Shown here: positions 26,829 to 34,561 of the stretch, one piece after another
How the letters are laid out: each line of letters starts with the position of its first letter
How positions within the stretch are numbered: position 1 is the stretch's first letter
NCBI RefSeq assembly: GCF_009834785.1
Contig: NZ_WUYX01000004.1
Location: 1-64,000 of the forward strand
Direction: 5' to 3'
From: Natronorubrum halalkaliphilum
GTDB taxonomy: Archaea; Halobacteriota; Halobacteria; Halobacteriales; Natrialbaceae
Length of the DNA: 64,000 nt
Position numbers and translations under genes: made by a program
The notes under the pieces: generated by a model
The model's input: the letters and a program-made list of their open reading frames with translations, nothing else
Told to the model about the DNA's origin: nothing
Database searches by the model: none

Positions 26829-27560
26829 TTACACCGACGTCGTCTCGTCGGTGCCGATCACCTCAACGGACGTTTCGGCCGCGTCCGTCGCTCCCTCGAC
26901 CCTGGCCGGGAACGTCTGGCTGGAAGAGACCGTCGCCGTCTCGAACTCGAGCGTGACGGTTTCGGTGCCGTCGACCGTCGTCGAAGTCTCGTCGACGACC
27001 GCCGGATCGTGACCGACGACGAGGTCGACGGCCGCCGTGGCTTCCACCTCGCTCTCGAGTGCAGCCGTTACCTCGAGCGTGTCGCCCGCGTCGACGGGCG
27101 CGTTCGTCTCGAGCAGTTGGATGTCGACTCCGCCGTCGCCGTCTCCGTCCTCGCCGTCGGAGCCACCCTCGCCCTCGAACGCGCGGTCGAACGACTGGTA
27201 CTCATCCCAGAAGGGCTGGGATCCCCCCTCCCCCGCACCCAGATCGATCCCGTGGTAGCGGGCCTGCTCGGGGTCGTCCCAGACCGTAAGCGGCCACGGT
27301 TCGTCAACGCCGTCTTCGATCATCGACGCCTCCGTGTGGACGTCGGTCGAAACCGCGTGACTGATTCCCTCGAGGTAGCCGTCGTAGAACTCCCGAAGCA
27401 TCTCGGCCGCCCGTTCGTGATCGGCGGCGGTCACCTGCGACTGGGTCTGGGACTGCGTCCCCGTCCGGGCACCGGTGGCAGAACTGCCGGCGAGCGAGAC
27501 GAGCGCCGCGGCCGCAGCACCTTTGAGGACGGTTCGTCGTCGTGAGTCGTTTTCGTCCAT
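26829..27560 (-). CDS. Tat-exported protein with CARDB-like domain
   Basis: 243 residues. Twin-arginine signal SRRRTVLKGAAAAALVSLAG at 5-24; no lipobox, so secreted or loosely bound. A helical domain (ADHERAAEMLREFYDGYLEG...) follows, then a Gly/Asp/Glu-rich linker and a beta-rich CARDB/adhesion-like domain (VDIQLLETNAPVDAGDTLEV to the end). It ends without a membrane anchor. The partner is unknown. Confidence 0.8.
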   Translation of the reverse strand: MDENDSRRRTVLKGAAAAALVSLAGSSATGARTGTQSQTQSQVTAADHERAAEMLREFYDGYLEGISHAVSTDVHTEASMIEDGVDEPWPLTVWDDPEQARYHGIDLGAGEGGSQPFWDEYQSFDRAFEGEGGSDGEDGDGDGGVDIQLLETNAPVDAGDTLEVTAALESEVEATAAVDLVVGHDPAVVDETSTTVDGTETVTLEFETATVSSSQTFPARVEGATDAAETSVEVIGTDETTSV

Positions 27561-27973
27561 ACCCCATCTCGCGACGATCGGGACTGAAAAGCTACCAGAA
27601 CGTTGCACTGCCCGCCGCGCCGTTAATATAGAATTAGCTGAAAATCCGATTCGAAACGAACGGAGGTCGCCAGTCGCTTTCCGGGACGGGATGTCGACGG
27701 CTATTCTGACGGCGATAGCTATCGGAAACAATCCAGGATAGTGGCCGTTTCGCTCGGTGTCCCGCGAGGGTTGCTCGACGGTATCGAACGCGGAACGAGT
27801 CGTCGATCGAACCGGATGGCCGTCACTACTGTTACTCAATAATCTCTTTCCACTACGTTGAACTCACCGAAACGGGCTCAGTGATTCGTAGGCGACCACG
27901 AGCAGCGACGGCTACCGGCGATGGGTCTCGAGCGACCGCAGTCAGCACGGCTATCGATCTCATCCGACCGCAG
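27561..27973. other. Intergenic region, nothing recognised
   Basis: 413 bp between the Tat protein's start and the stop of the HD-domain gene. It holds one AT-rich patch (CGTTAATATAGAATTAGC near 27619-27637) that could be the promoter of the Tat-protein gene with a leader of about 35-50 nt. No frame shows domain signatures. Confidence 0.5.
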
Positions 27974-29206
27974 TCAGTCCACGAACTGATCCAGCGTCGT
28001 GTCAAGCCCGTCTCGCACTTCGCTCACCAACGTTCCTTCGATGTCCAGACCGAGGACGTCGACGGCCGTCCGTCCGATGCGATCGCGCAGTTCTGGCGGC
28101 GAGTAGACGCCGAGTCGCCACTGGGAGTACTGGGCCGCTCGAAGCGCTTCGACGAGCGGCGACTGCTGACCGAGTCGGCGCACGTCACCGTTGACCATCA
28201 CGCGCGTGGTCGATTCCGTCATCGACGGCCGTCCCGGCACGTCCAGGATGACGCATTCCGGATCGACATCGGCGTCGGCCGCGATCTCTCGCTCGAACTC
28301 GCGGACCGCCTCGTGTTCGGCCTCGATGATCCCGCCGGGAACGTCGTCGATCTCGGCCCACACCGCTCGCTTGTACAGCGCCCGCTGATCCAGACGTCGC
28401 GAAAACTCGCTCGTCGCCTCACTCGAGCGCAGAGTGGCGATCAGATCGTGATCGTCCATTCGCTGGAGGGTGTCGGCGTCGACCGACGTCTTCGGCGCGT
28501 CGAGCAATCGTTCGGCCGCCCGTCGGAGCATCGCTTTACTGATTCGAGCGACGCTGTGGCTGTATACGGTGGGGTTCATCAACGCTCGGGCGACCAGCAG
28601 GCTCTCGGCGGCCTGGACGTTTCCCTCCGCGAGGACGAGTTCGTCGTCGACGAAGGCGAGTTCGCGGACCAGTCGTCCGTGGTCGATCGTCCCGTAGGGA
28701 ACCCCCGTGTGATGGGCGTCGCGAACGAGGTAGTCCATGCGATCGACGTCGAGTTCGCCCGAGACCAGCTGTCCGAACCGCCCTTTGCCCGCGACCAGAT
28801 CCGCGACGCGACCCGGATCGAGGTCGTGATCGCGCAACACGTCACCGACGTCGCCATCGACCAGTAGCCCGTGGACGTCGTCGTGGTAGCGCCCCGTCCG
28901 CCGATAGGTTAGCGCCTCGAGGTTGTGACTGAACGGACCGTGGCCGACGTCGTGGAGGAGCGCCGCGGCGTGGACGTGTTCGGCCTGTCGGCCGTCGACG
29001 CCGAGATCGGCGAGGGCTTCGCAGGCGAGGTGGTAGACGCCGAGACTGTGCTCGAAGCGCGTGTGGTTGGCCGACGGGTAGACCAGCGAGACGGTCCCGA
29101 GCTGTCGAATCCGACGGAGCCGCTGTACTGCCGGCGTATCGAGGAGATCGCGCGCAACCCCGTCGATCCGAATGTGGTCGTGAACACTGTCCTTGATCGT
29201 TTTCAT
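27974..29206 (-). CDS. HD-superfamily phosphohydrolase (dNTPase/SAMHD1-like, COG1078)
   Basis: 410 residues. The HD core has FEHSLGVYHL (His53), LLHDVGHGPFSHNLE (His85-Asp86) and the distal DVDRMDYLVRDAHHTG aspartate, giving the full H...HD...D metal site. LRRIRQLGTVSLVYPSANHTR is the standard lead-in. Family members hydrolyse nucleotides or dNTPs. The true start is the ATG at 29206 (MKTIKDSVHDHIRIDG), the conserved N-terminus. Confidence 0.92.
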   Translation of the reverse strand: MKTIKDSVHDHIRIDGVARDLLDTPAVQRLRRIRQLGTVSLVYPSANHTRFEHSLGVYHLACEALADLGVDGRQAEHVHAAALLHDVGHGPFSHNLEALTYRRTGRYHDDVHGLLVDGDVGDVLRDHDLDPGRVADLVAGKGRFGQLVSGELDVDRMDYLVRDAHHTGVPYGTIDHGRLVRELAFVDDELVLAEGNVQAAESLLVARALMNPTVYSHSVARISKAMLRRAAERLLDAPKTSVDADTLQRMDDHDLIATLRSSEATSEFSRRLDQRALYKRAVWAEIDDVPGGIIEAEHEAVREFEREIAADADVDPECVILDVPGRPSMTESTTRVMVNGDVRRLGQQSPLVEALRAAQYSQWRLGVYSPPELRDRIGRTAVDVLGLDIEGTLVSEVRDGLDTTLDQFVD

Positions 29207-29377
29207 ATCCGCCACTTTGGCGCAATCACACAAAAACCGTCGTAAAAACGGCGTATCTAAGCATCACTGGGCGAGCCGTCGACCGGCAGTCTCATCGGCG
29301 AGAGCGAGGACACATAAGCGGCCGTCAATTGACGCGCCGCTGCTTACCCGCGTGGCTGTTGTGCTCTCGGATTGACA

Positions 29378-29632
29378 ATGACCGAACTCGATATCCCGCC
29401 CGACGCCGACGAAGAACAGACCGCGAAGCTCGTCCGCGAACACGTCACCGTCGGCGACGTCGTTCAGATCTGGGAGAAAAAGCGGGCCAGCGGTATGGAT
29501 CCGGAGCTGACGGGCGAGGTGACGGGAATTGAAACAGGATATATCGAACTCGAGGGGCAGTCCCCGGAGGACGGGAGCGTTCGATACGACGAAATCGGGA
29601 CGGTGATCAGGGTCGAACCGGCCGAGGAGTGA
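29378..29632 (+). CDS. Small acidic hypothetical protein
   Basis: 84 residues. Helical N-terminus (DEEQTAKLVREHVTVGDVVQIWE), then a small beta domain (LTGEVTGIETGYIELEGQSP, SVRYDEIGTVIRVEP) reminiscent of SH3/Sm-like folds; no assigned family. ATG 29378 preferred over the TTG six bases upstream. Its stop codon TGA is followed directly by TACGGTCTACTGT, the terminal half of the dispersed palindromic element. Confidence 0.75.
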   Translation: MTELDIPPDADEEQTAKLVREHVTVGDVVQIWEKKRASGMDPELTGEVTGIETGYIELEGQSPEDGSVRYDEIGTVIRVEPAEE

Positions 29633-29658
29633 TACGGTCTACTGTGTGTCACTATCGC
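29630..29658 (+). repeat. Half copy of the dispersed palindromic element
   Basis: TGATACGGTCTACTGTGTGT then CACTATCGC aligns with one arm of the 34474-34561 copy, with roughly 24 of 28 positions shared by eye. The other arm is missing. The element's TGA is the stop codon of the gene at 29378-29632, and the convergent SHOCT gene stops inside it. Confidence 0.65.
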
Positions 29659-30107
29659 TCCCGCTCGTACTGGCGGCCGGTCCGTTCGTTTCGGTCGGCC
29701 GTAGCCGTCTCCGTCGATGCCCCGTCAATAAACACCTCGTCGGGAAGGTCGTCGACCGCCACGAGCCGCTCGAGTCGATGCTCGAACTCGTCGTCGTCGA
29801 TTTTCCCCTCCGCGTATCGGCGCTTGAGTTCGTCGATGGCGTCCGGCTTCGTTTCGGATTCGGGATCGGATCCGGTCTGCCCCCCGCGTGCCGGCTCCGT
29901 CCGTCCCTCGTCGTCGATCAGCAGCGTCGCGATTTCTTCGCCCCAGAACAGGAAGATCGGCGCGAGCAGGAACCAGCCGATGATCGTGATCGCCCCTGCG
30001 AGGCCCTCGAACCCGGCGAGTCCGGCGAGACTGATGAGGACGAACGTGACGAGTCCGATCAAGAGCCAGAGATCCTCGGCGACGAATTCCTGCAAGCTGT
30101 TCGACAT
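29652..30107 (-). CDS. SHOCT-domain membrane protein
   Basis: 151 residues. Two membrane helices at about 13-35 and 38-60 (LWLLIGLVTFVLISLAGLAG, AITIIGWFLLAPIFLFWG), an acidic linker, then a SHOCT helix pair (DAIDELKRRYAEGKIDDDEFEHRLERL, about 90-115). SHOCT domains are short oligomerisation modules in many haloarchaeal membrane proteins. It converges with the small gene at 29378. Confidence 0.85.
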   Translation of the reverse strand: MSNSLQEFVAEDLWLLIGLVTFVLISLAGLAGFEGLAGAITIIGWFLLAPIFLFWGEEIATLLIDDEGRTEPARGGQTGSDPESETKPDAIDELKRRYAEGKIDDDEFEHRLERLVAVDDLPDEVFIDGASTETATADRNERTGRQYERER

Positions 30108-30209
30108 TGTGATCAGATAGTTCGACCGGACGGCATATAGTGGTTCTGACGGATCGTAGCGGTCGTCGTACCGCTCGAGCGGCCCGATTCGGTCCGGCGG
30201 CCGACGCCG

Positions 30210-31382
30210 TCACTCGAGCGAAACCCACTCGCGCTTTGCGTCGCTCTCCTCGATCGCCGCGAGGACGCGCTGTGCCGCGAGTCCGTCCTCGAAACTCGGC
30301 TCGAACTCGTCGCCACCGTCGGCAGTTTCGCCGCCTCCCGCTCGAGACGGCTCCGACGCCTCGCTGACGGCCCGCAGGAACTCGTAGTTCTCGTGGACGA
30401 AGGTGTGTTCCCACCCGAGGACGTGGCCCGGCGGCCACCAGTTCTCGACGTAGGGATCGTCCTCGTCGGTCACCAGAATCGTCTCGTAGCCGCGGTTCTC
30501 CGCGACTCGCATGACCTCGAGTTCGTTCAGGCGCTCGAGGGAAAACCGAAGGCTCCCCTTCGAGCCGTGGATTTCGATCGTGTGGTCGTTTTTGTGCCCC
30601 GTCGCGAACCGGGACGCCTCGAGCGTCCCCATCGCGCCGTTTTCGAACTCGAGTTGCGCGGAGTAGGCGTCGTCGACGGTCACGGGCCGCGTTTCGTTTT
30701 CCTCGGGAACGGGCCGCTCGTCGACGAACGTCCGCAGGTGTCCGCTGACGCGTTCGATATCGCCGGCGAGTCGCTCACTGCCGACGAGGAACCGAACCAG
30801 ATCGACCGTGTGCGCACCGAGGTCGCCGAGAACGCCCGACCCCGCCAGCTCCGCATCCAGACGCCAGGACCACGGTGCCTCCGGATCGGCCAGCCAATCT
30901 TGTAGATATCGCCCGCGGACGTGATGGATCTCGCCCAGTTCGCCCGCCTCGAGCAGTTCCTTCGCGTACCGAATCGCGGGCACGAACCGGTAGTTGAACG
31001 CACAGCCGGCGGGGACGCCGTCTCCCGCGTTCCGTGCCGCCTCGGCCATCTCCTCAGCCTCCTCGAGGGTCGGCGCGAGCGGCTTCTCACAGAAAACCGG
31101 CGTGCCGGCCTCGAGGGCGGCGATCGACGGCTCGGCGTGGACGTGGTTCGGCCCGAGATTGTAGAAGACGTCGACGTCGTCGACGACGTCCGCCCAGTCG
31201 GTCGCGATGGACTCGAACCCGAGTCGGTCCGCCGCGTCGGTCAACGCATCCTCGTCGCGGCCGACGAGGACGCTGCGCTCGACGTCCGGCGCGTCCGGGA
31301 AGAACATCGGCAGCCGCGCCATCGCGTTTGCGTGTGCTTTGCCCATGAACCGATAGCCGAGAACGCCGACCTCGAGTGTCAT
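30210..31382 (-). CDS. Gfo/Idh/MocA family oxidoreductase
   Basis: 390 residues. N-terminal Rossmann domain starting MTLEVGVLGYRFMGKAHANA, FYNLGPNHVHAEPSIAALEAG, and the EKP motif in VFCEKPLAPTLEEAEEMA. The C-terminal alpha/beta domain has SGVLGDLGAHTVDLVRFLVG, where GAHTVD holds the catalytic His region. It is an NAD(P)-dependent sugar or polyol dehydrogenase of unknown substrate. A truncated paralogue lies immediately upstream. Confidence 0.92.
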   Translation of the reverse strand: MTLEVGVLGYRFMGKAHANAMARLPMFFPDAPDVERSVLVGRDEDALTDAADRLGFESIATDWADVVDDVDVFYNLGPNHVHAEPSIAALEAGTPVFCEKPLAPTLEEAEEMAEAARNAGDGVPAGCAFNYRFVPAIRYAKELLEAGELGEIHHVRGRYLQDWLADPEAPWSWRLDAELAGSGVLGDLGAHTVDLVRFLVGSERLAGDIERVSGHLRTFVDERPVPEENETRPVTVDDAYSAQLEFENGAMGTLEASRFATGHKNDHTIEIHGSKGSLRFSLERLNELEVMRVAENRGYETILVTDEDDPYVENWWPPGHVLGWEHTFVHENYEFLRAVSEASEPSRAGGGETADGGDEFEPSFEDGLAAQRVLAAIEESDAKREWVSLE

Positions 31383-31407
31383 ACCTGCTCATTCACAATG
31401 TGTGTAG

Positions 31408-31575
31408 TTAGTGGTTTTCGTCGCGAGGGCGTTCTCCGGGGTCGTCGGGTTCGCCCGACCGTCCGTTCTCGCTCGAGCGGTAGATCCCGTCGACGATCCG
31501 CTGACGTCAACGCCGCCTCGTCGCGGCCGACGAGCACGTTGCGTTCGACGCCCGGCACAATCCGTTGCGTCGCTG
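31408..31575 (-). pseudogene. Remnant of a second Gfo/Idh/MocA oxidoreductase gene
   Basis: Minus-strand translation gives two pieces of a Gfo/Idh protein in different frames. One is PGVERNVLVGRDEAALTSA, nearly the same as PDVERSVLVGRDEDALTDA in the intact neighbour (about residues 33-51). Directly abutting it is RIVDGIYRSSENGRSGEP, ending with a TAA at 31410, which has the typical C-terminus of the family. Everything between (about 300 residues) is deleted. It starts 26 bp upstream of the intact gene, so a tandem pair probably collapsed. Confidence 0.75.
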
Positions 31576-31717
31576 TCCGGCCGCTCCGAGCGCTCCTCGA
31601 GGGCCGTCCCCTCTGTGACGACGAGTTGACGATCAGTCGCTCGAGCCGTTCGTACACGTTTAGGAGAGAATATAGTTTCCCGCTCGAGACACGTAGTCGA
31701 ACCGAGCACGAGAGCCC

Positions 31718-32304
31718 ATGAGCGTTACACTCCAATTGACCGATACCGACAGCATCCACCTAACCGATGAACGTATCGAACGACGGTCGCCGGGCCATAT
31801 CGAGTTTGCCGTAGCGGGAACGCTATCGCTAACCGAAGCAGTGTTGGCCGCGTTCGAGGGAGCGACGCTGAACCCCGCACAGGCGACGATCGCCATCGAC
31901 GAGGGGCGGACGGTCGATATCGACCTCACCGACGAGGCGTCACTCCGACTCGAAACGATCGACGTCGGCATCGCGTCCCCCGACCCGGACGACCTCGTTC
32001 CGGAGAGCGATCCGATCTCCGCCGTCGCGGACGACGATCCGGCATCGGCCGCACCGTCACCCGACGTGCTCGCGTTTACCGTCGAGGGCGTGATCCGAGG
32101 GGTTTCGACGGAGGCGATCGAAGCCGTCGCGGCCGGCGATCCGGAGTTCGCGTCGCTCACGTTTACGGTCGACGACCTCGAACCGACGGGGGATCGAAAT
32201 CGGACGTGGTCCTCGAACTCGCGCTCTTCGGGTACGGCATCGTCGTTCGCCGGAACGGACGGACGACGATCGGGACGAGCCGAGCGGGTGATCGCGAGGA
32301 GTGA
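31718..32304 (+). pseudogene. Hypothetical acidic protein, apparent frameshift near the C-terminus
   Basis: The first 155 or so residues (MSVTLQLTDTDSIHLTDE... through SLTFTVDDLEPTG) have normal acidic composition. They then turn abruptly Arg/Ser-rich in the original frame. One extra G in the five-G run near 32188 would give GSKSDVVLELALFGYGIVVR then an Arg/Gly tail and a TGA at 32302-32304, a sensible end just before the convergent membrane-protein gene. Without the correction the frame runs into that gene. I do not recognise the family. Confidence 0.65.
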
Positions 32305-32342
32305 GCGCGACCGAGCGGAGGGACGGCTGCTCCCCGGGCCCG

Positions 32343-33371
32343 TTATTCGTCCCAGTCGATCGCGTCCGTTCGCTCCGCGTGCCGCAGGATGAACGGCCCG
32401 AGCGAGCCCGTCCGTTTCGAAATCGTCGCGATCCGAAGCACGTAGGCCGCGAGCAGGAGAAACGGGACGAGCGCGACGGTCGTGCTGGCGCTGACTACCC
32501 ACACCATGTTGTCTACGCCGAGCATCGTCCCCGGCACCGACGCCGGCTCGAGGTACAGCACCGTCGCCGTCGCGACGACCACGCCCGGCAGCCCGGCATA
32601 GACGATCGACCGCGTGAGGTGGACCAACTCCCACTGGAAGTACAGCGATTTGAAGTGCTCGAGCGCCGGCCCGAACAGCGTCAGGACGTCGATAAGCTCG
32701 TCGAACGCCTCGCGTTCGTCGTCGTCGAGCGCGTCCTCGTGCTCGTGGCGCAGCCGCCGAACGGCGTAGATCTTCCAGGAGTAGTTGTAGTTCAGCCCCG
32801 ATCGGAGGACGCCGAACTCGCCGAAGTCGGACGTCTCGAGTTGCGAGTAGATCTCGTCGGAGTTTCGGCAGACGTTCTCGACCAGTCGCTCGGTCCGACG
32901 GTGGAGCACGTCGTCGTCGCTGTCGGCGACGGCCGCTTGCAGATCTTCCGCCCGGTCGCTGCTCGTCTTGACGAGCGCCTGCAGGAACTGCGAGGGATCG
33001 GGCGGGCCGACCGATCCGAACAGGGCCTCGACGTTGCGTCGGTACTCCATCGCCTCGTTCATCCACTGCTGCTGGTCGCCCAGCCGCCCGAGTTCCTGCG
33101 AGAGCACCAGCTGATTGATCGAGACGACCAGCGTTACGCCCGTGAGAATCGCGGCGATCAGGCCCTGAAACGCCGTGTCGACCGGCGTCCCGTGCTCCAT
33201 CGCCTCGCGAAGCGGCACGGCGACTGCACCGAGCGCGACGAACGCGGCGAACACGACGGCGGACAGCAGTCCAGCGAGGAACCACCGGTTCGCATCGAGC
33301 AGGAACCAGTGAGCAACCCGACTCTCGCCGGTTCGTCCCCGGAGCGTATCGGTCGAGAACGGATCGTCCAT
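32343..33371 (-). CDS. Hypothetical integral membrane protein
   Basis: 342 residues. Two N-terminal membrane helices (WFLAGLLSAVVFAAFVALGA and FQGLIAAILTGVTLVVSINQ), a long soluble helical middle of about 170 residues (QELGRLGDQQQWMNEAMEYR onward), and two C-terminal helices (IVYAGLPGVVVATATVLYL, ASTTVALVPFLLLAAYVLRI). This 2+2 layout with a cytoplasmic helical body recurs in haloarchaeal proteins of unknown function. No catalytic motif is visible. Confidence 0.8.
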   Translation of the reverse strand: MDDPFSTDTLRGRTGESRVAHWFLLDANRWFLAGLLSAVVFAAFVALGAVAVPLREAMEHGTPVDTAFQGLIAAILTGVTLVVSINQLVLSQELGRLGDQQQWMNEAMEYRRNVEALFGSVGPPDPSQFLQALVKTSSDRAEDLQAAVADSDDDVLHRRTERLVENVCRNSDEIYSQLETSDFGEFGVLRSGLNYNYSWKIYAVRRLRHEHEDALDDDEREAFDELIDVLTLFGPALEHFKSLYFQWELVHLTRSIVYAGLPGVVVATATVLYLEPASVPGTMLGVDNMVWVVSASTTVALVPFLLLAAYVLRIATISKRTGSLGPFILRHAERTDAIDWDE

Positions 33372-33453
33372 ACGGACCGTTCAGGACGCGGCCGAAAAGC
33401 GGTTGAGCCTGAACGCGGTCTCGAGCGATCTTCGGACGAGGTGACGAAAACGG

Positions 33454-33541
33454 CTCATACGGATTGCTGTAACTATGTACCGCCGATCACCAGGGACGAA
33501 GTCGGTGATCAGCGGTAATTGACTCCAGTAACCCGTATCAG
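33454..33541 (-). repeat. Dispersed palindromic element, copy D
   Basis: 88 bp with termini CTCATACGG/CCGTATCAG. Inner arms GCCGATCACC/GGTGATCAGC surround AGGGACGAAGTC. Nearly identical to copies E and F. Its terminal TGA is the stop codon of the methyltransferase gene ending at 33538. Confidence 0.9.
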
Positions 33542-34323
33542 AGACGGATCGCGCGAAACCGCAGCCGACGATAGTCCGCCGTCCACGTCTCCTCATCCCG
33601 GTCGTACAGGGCCGGCTCGAGTCGGTCCTCGACGGCGTCGATCACCGCCGTTCGTTCGGCTGCCGGCACTGACTCGAAGAGGCTGTCACCGAACATGCCG
33701 AGCCAGTTTCGAAGCCCCGCGTCGCCGCCCTCGAGTTCCGTCGGTCGATCGAACAGCCTCGCGAACCGAACTTCGAACCCGTGATCCTCGAGTCGGGTCG
33801 CGTACTCGCCGACGCTCGGGAAGTACCACGGCGATTCGGCCTCGTAGCCGCGGGCCTCGAGTTCCGCGACCGTCGCCTCGACGATCCGTTCGACGTTCCC
33901 CGTTCCGCCGAGCTCGGCCACGAATCGACCCGTTCCGGAAGAAAGCGCCTCCCGGACTGACGAGAGCACGGCCCCCTGATCCTCGTCGGGGATCCAGTGT
34001 AAGGCGGCGTTCGAAAAGACCGCGTCGAAGGGGCCCTCGAACGACATCGTCCGCGCATCGGCGTGAACGAACGTTCGGTCCGGATGCGTCTCCCGTGCCT
34101 GCTCGATCATCTCCGGTGCGCTGTCGACGCCGACGACGGTCGCGTCGCTGCTCGCGATTCGGTCCGTGAGATGGCCCGTTCCACAGCCCAGGTCGAGAAT
34201 CCGTTCGCCCGGTTCGGGATCGAGCACTTCGAGAACGTCGCTTCCGTACTCGTAGACGAACGAGTGGTCCTCGTCGTAGTCGTCGGCGTTCCAGCTGTTC
34301 GATCGTGACTCGTCGCGACCCAT
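33538..34323 (-). CDS. Class I SAM-dependent methyltransferase
   Basis: 261 residues. Motif I ILDLGCGTGHLTDRI (about 42-56), acidic loop VGVDSAPEMI, and FDAVFSNAALHWIPDEDQ, the post-motif II region typical of trans-aconitate/malonyl-type small-molecule methyltransferases. The C-terminal cap has EYATRLEDHGFEV. Substrate unknown. The gene sits exactly between palindromic elements D and E; its stop codon lies in D and its start is 150 bp from E. Confidence 0.9.
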   Translation of the reverse strand: MGRDESRSNSWNADDYDEDHSFVYEYGSDVLEVLDPEPGERILDLGCGTGHLTDRIASSDATVVGVDSAPEMIEQARETHPDRTFVHADARTMSFEGPFDAVFSNAALHWIPDEDQGAVLSSVREALSSGTGRFVAELGGTGNVERIVEATVAELEARGYEAESPWYFPSVGEYATRLEDHGFEVRFARLFDRPTELEGGDAGLRNWLGMFGDSLFESVPAAERTAVIDAVEDRLEPALYDRDEETWTADYRRLRFRAIRL

Positions 34324-34473
34324 ACAGCGTCCGTTCGGCGGGCAGGGGGGAAAGAAGTAGGGGGTGATTGCTCAAAACGGCGCTATCGAACTGGCTTGGG
34401 CGTCCGCCGTTCCGAGTTATCGATGCAAGCGCGTTCGCCGGCGGTTAGACCGGCACTGACGGACGGGGTCCGT

Positions 34474-34561
34474 CTCATACGGACTGCTGTAACTATGTAC
34501 CGCCAATCACCAGGGACGGGGTCGGTGATCGGCGGTAATTGACTACAGTAAACCGTATCAG
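34474..34561 (-). repeat. Dispersed palindromic element, copy E
   Basis: 88 bp and the best-preserved full copy. On the minus strand it starts CTGATACGGTTTACTGTAG, has inner arms ACCGCCGATCACC and GGTGATTGGCGGT, and ends AGCAGTCCGTATGAG. The terminal TGA is the stop codon of the methionine synthase gene ending at 34558. Confidence 0.92.

Noticed and set aside
32301-33518. Long plus-strand frame opposite the membrane protein gene
   Set aside because: Antisense shadow; extends across a promoter region and palindromic element D.
33454-34561. Elements D and E as terminal repeats of a composite transposon
   Set aside because: The gene between them is an ordinary methyltransferase, no target-site duplication is visible, and identical elements occur singly elsewhere.
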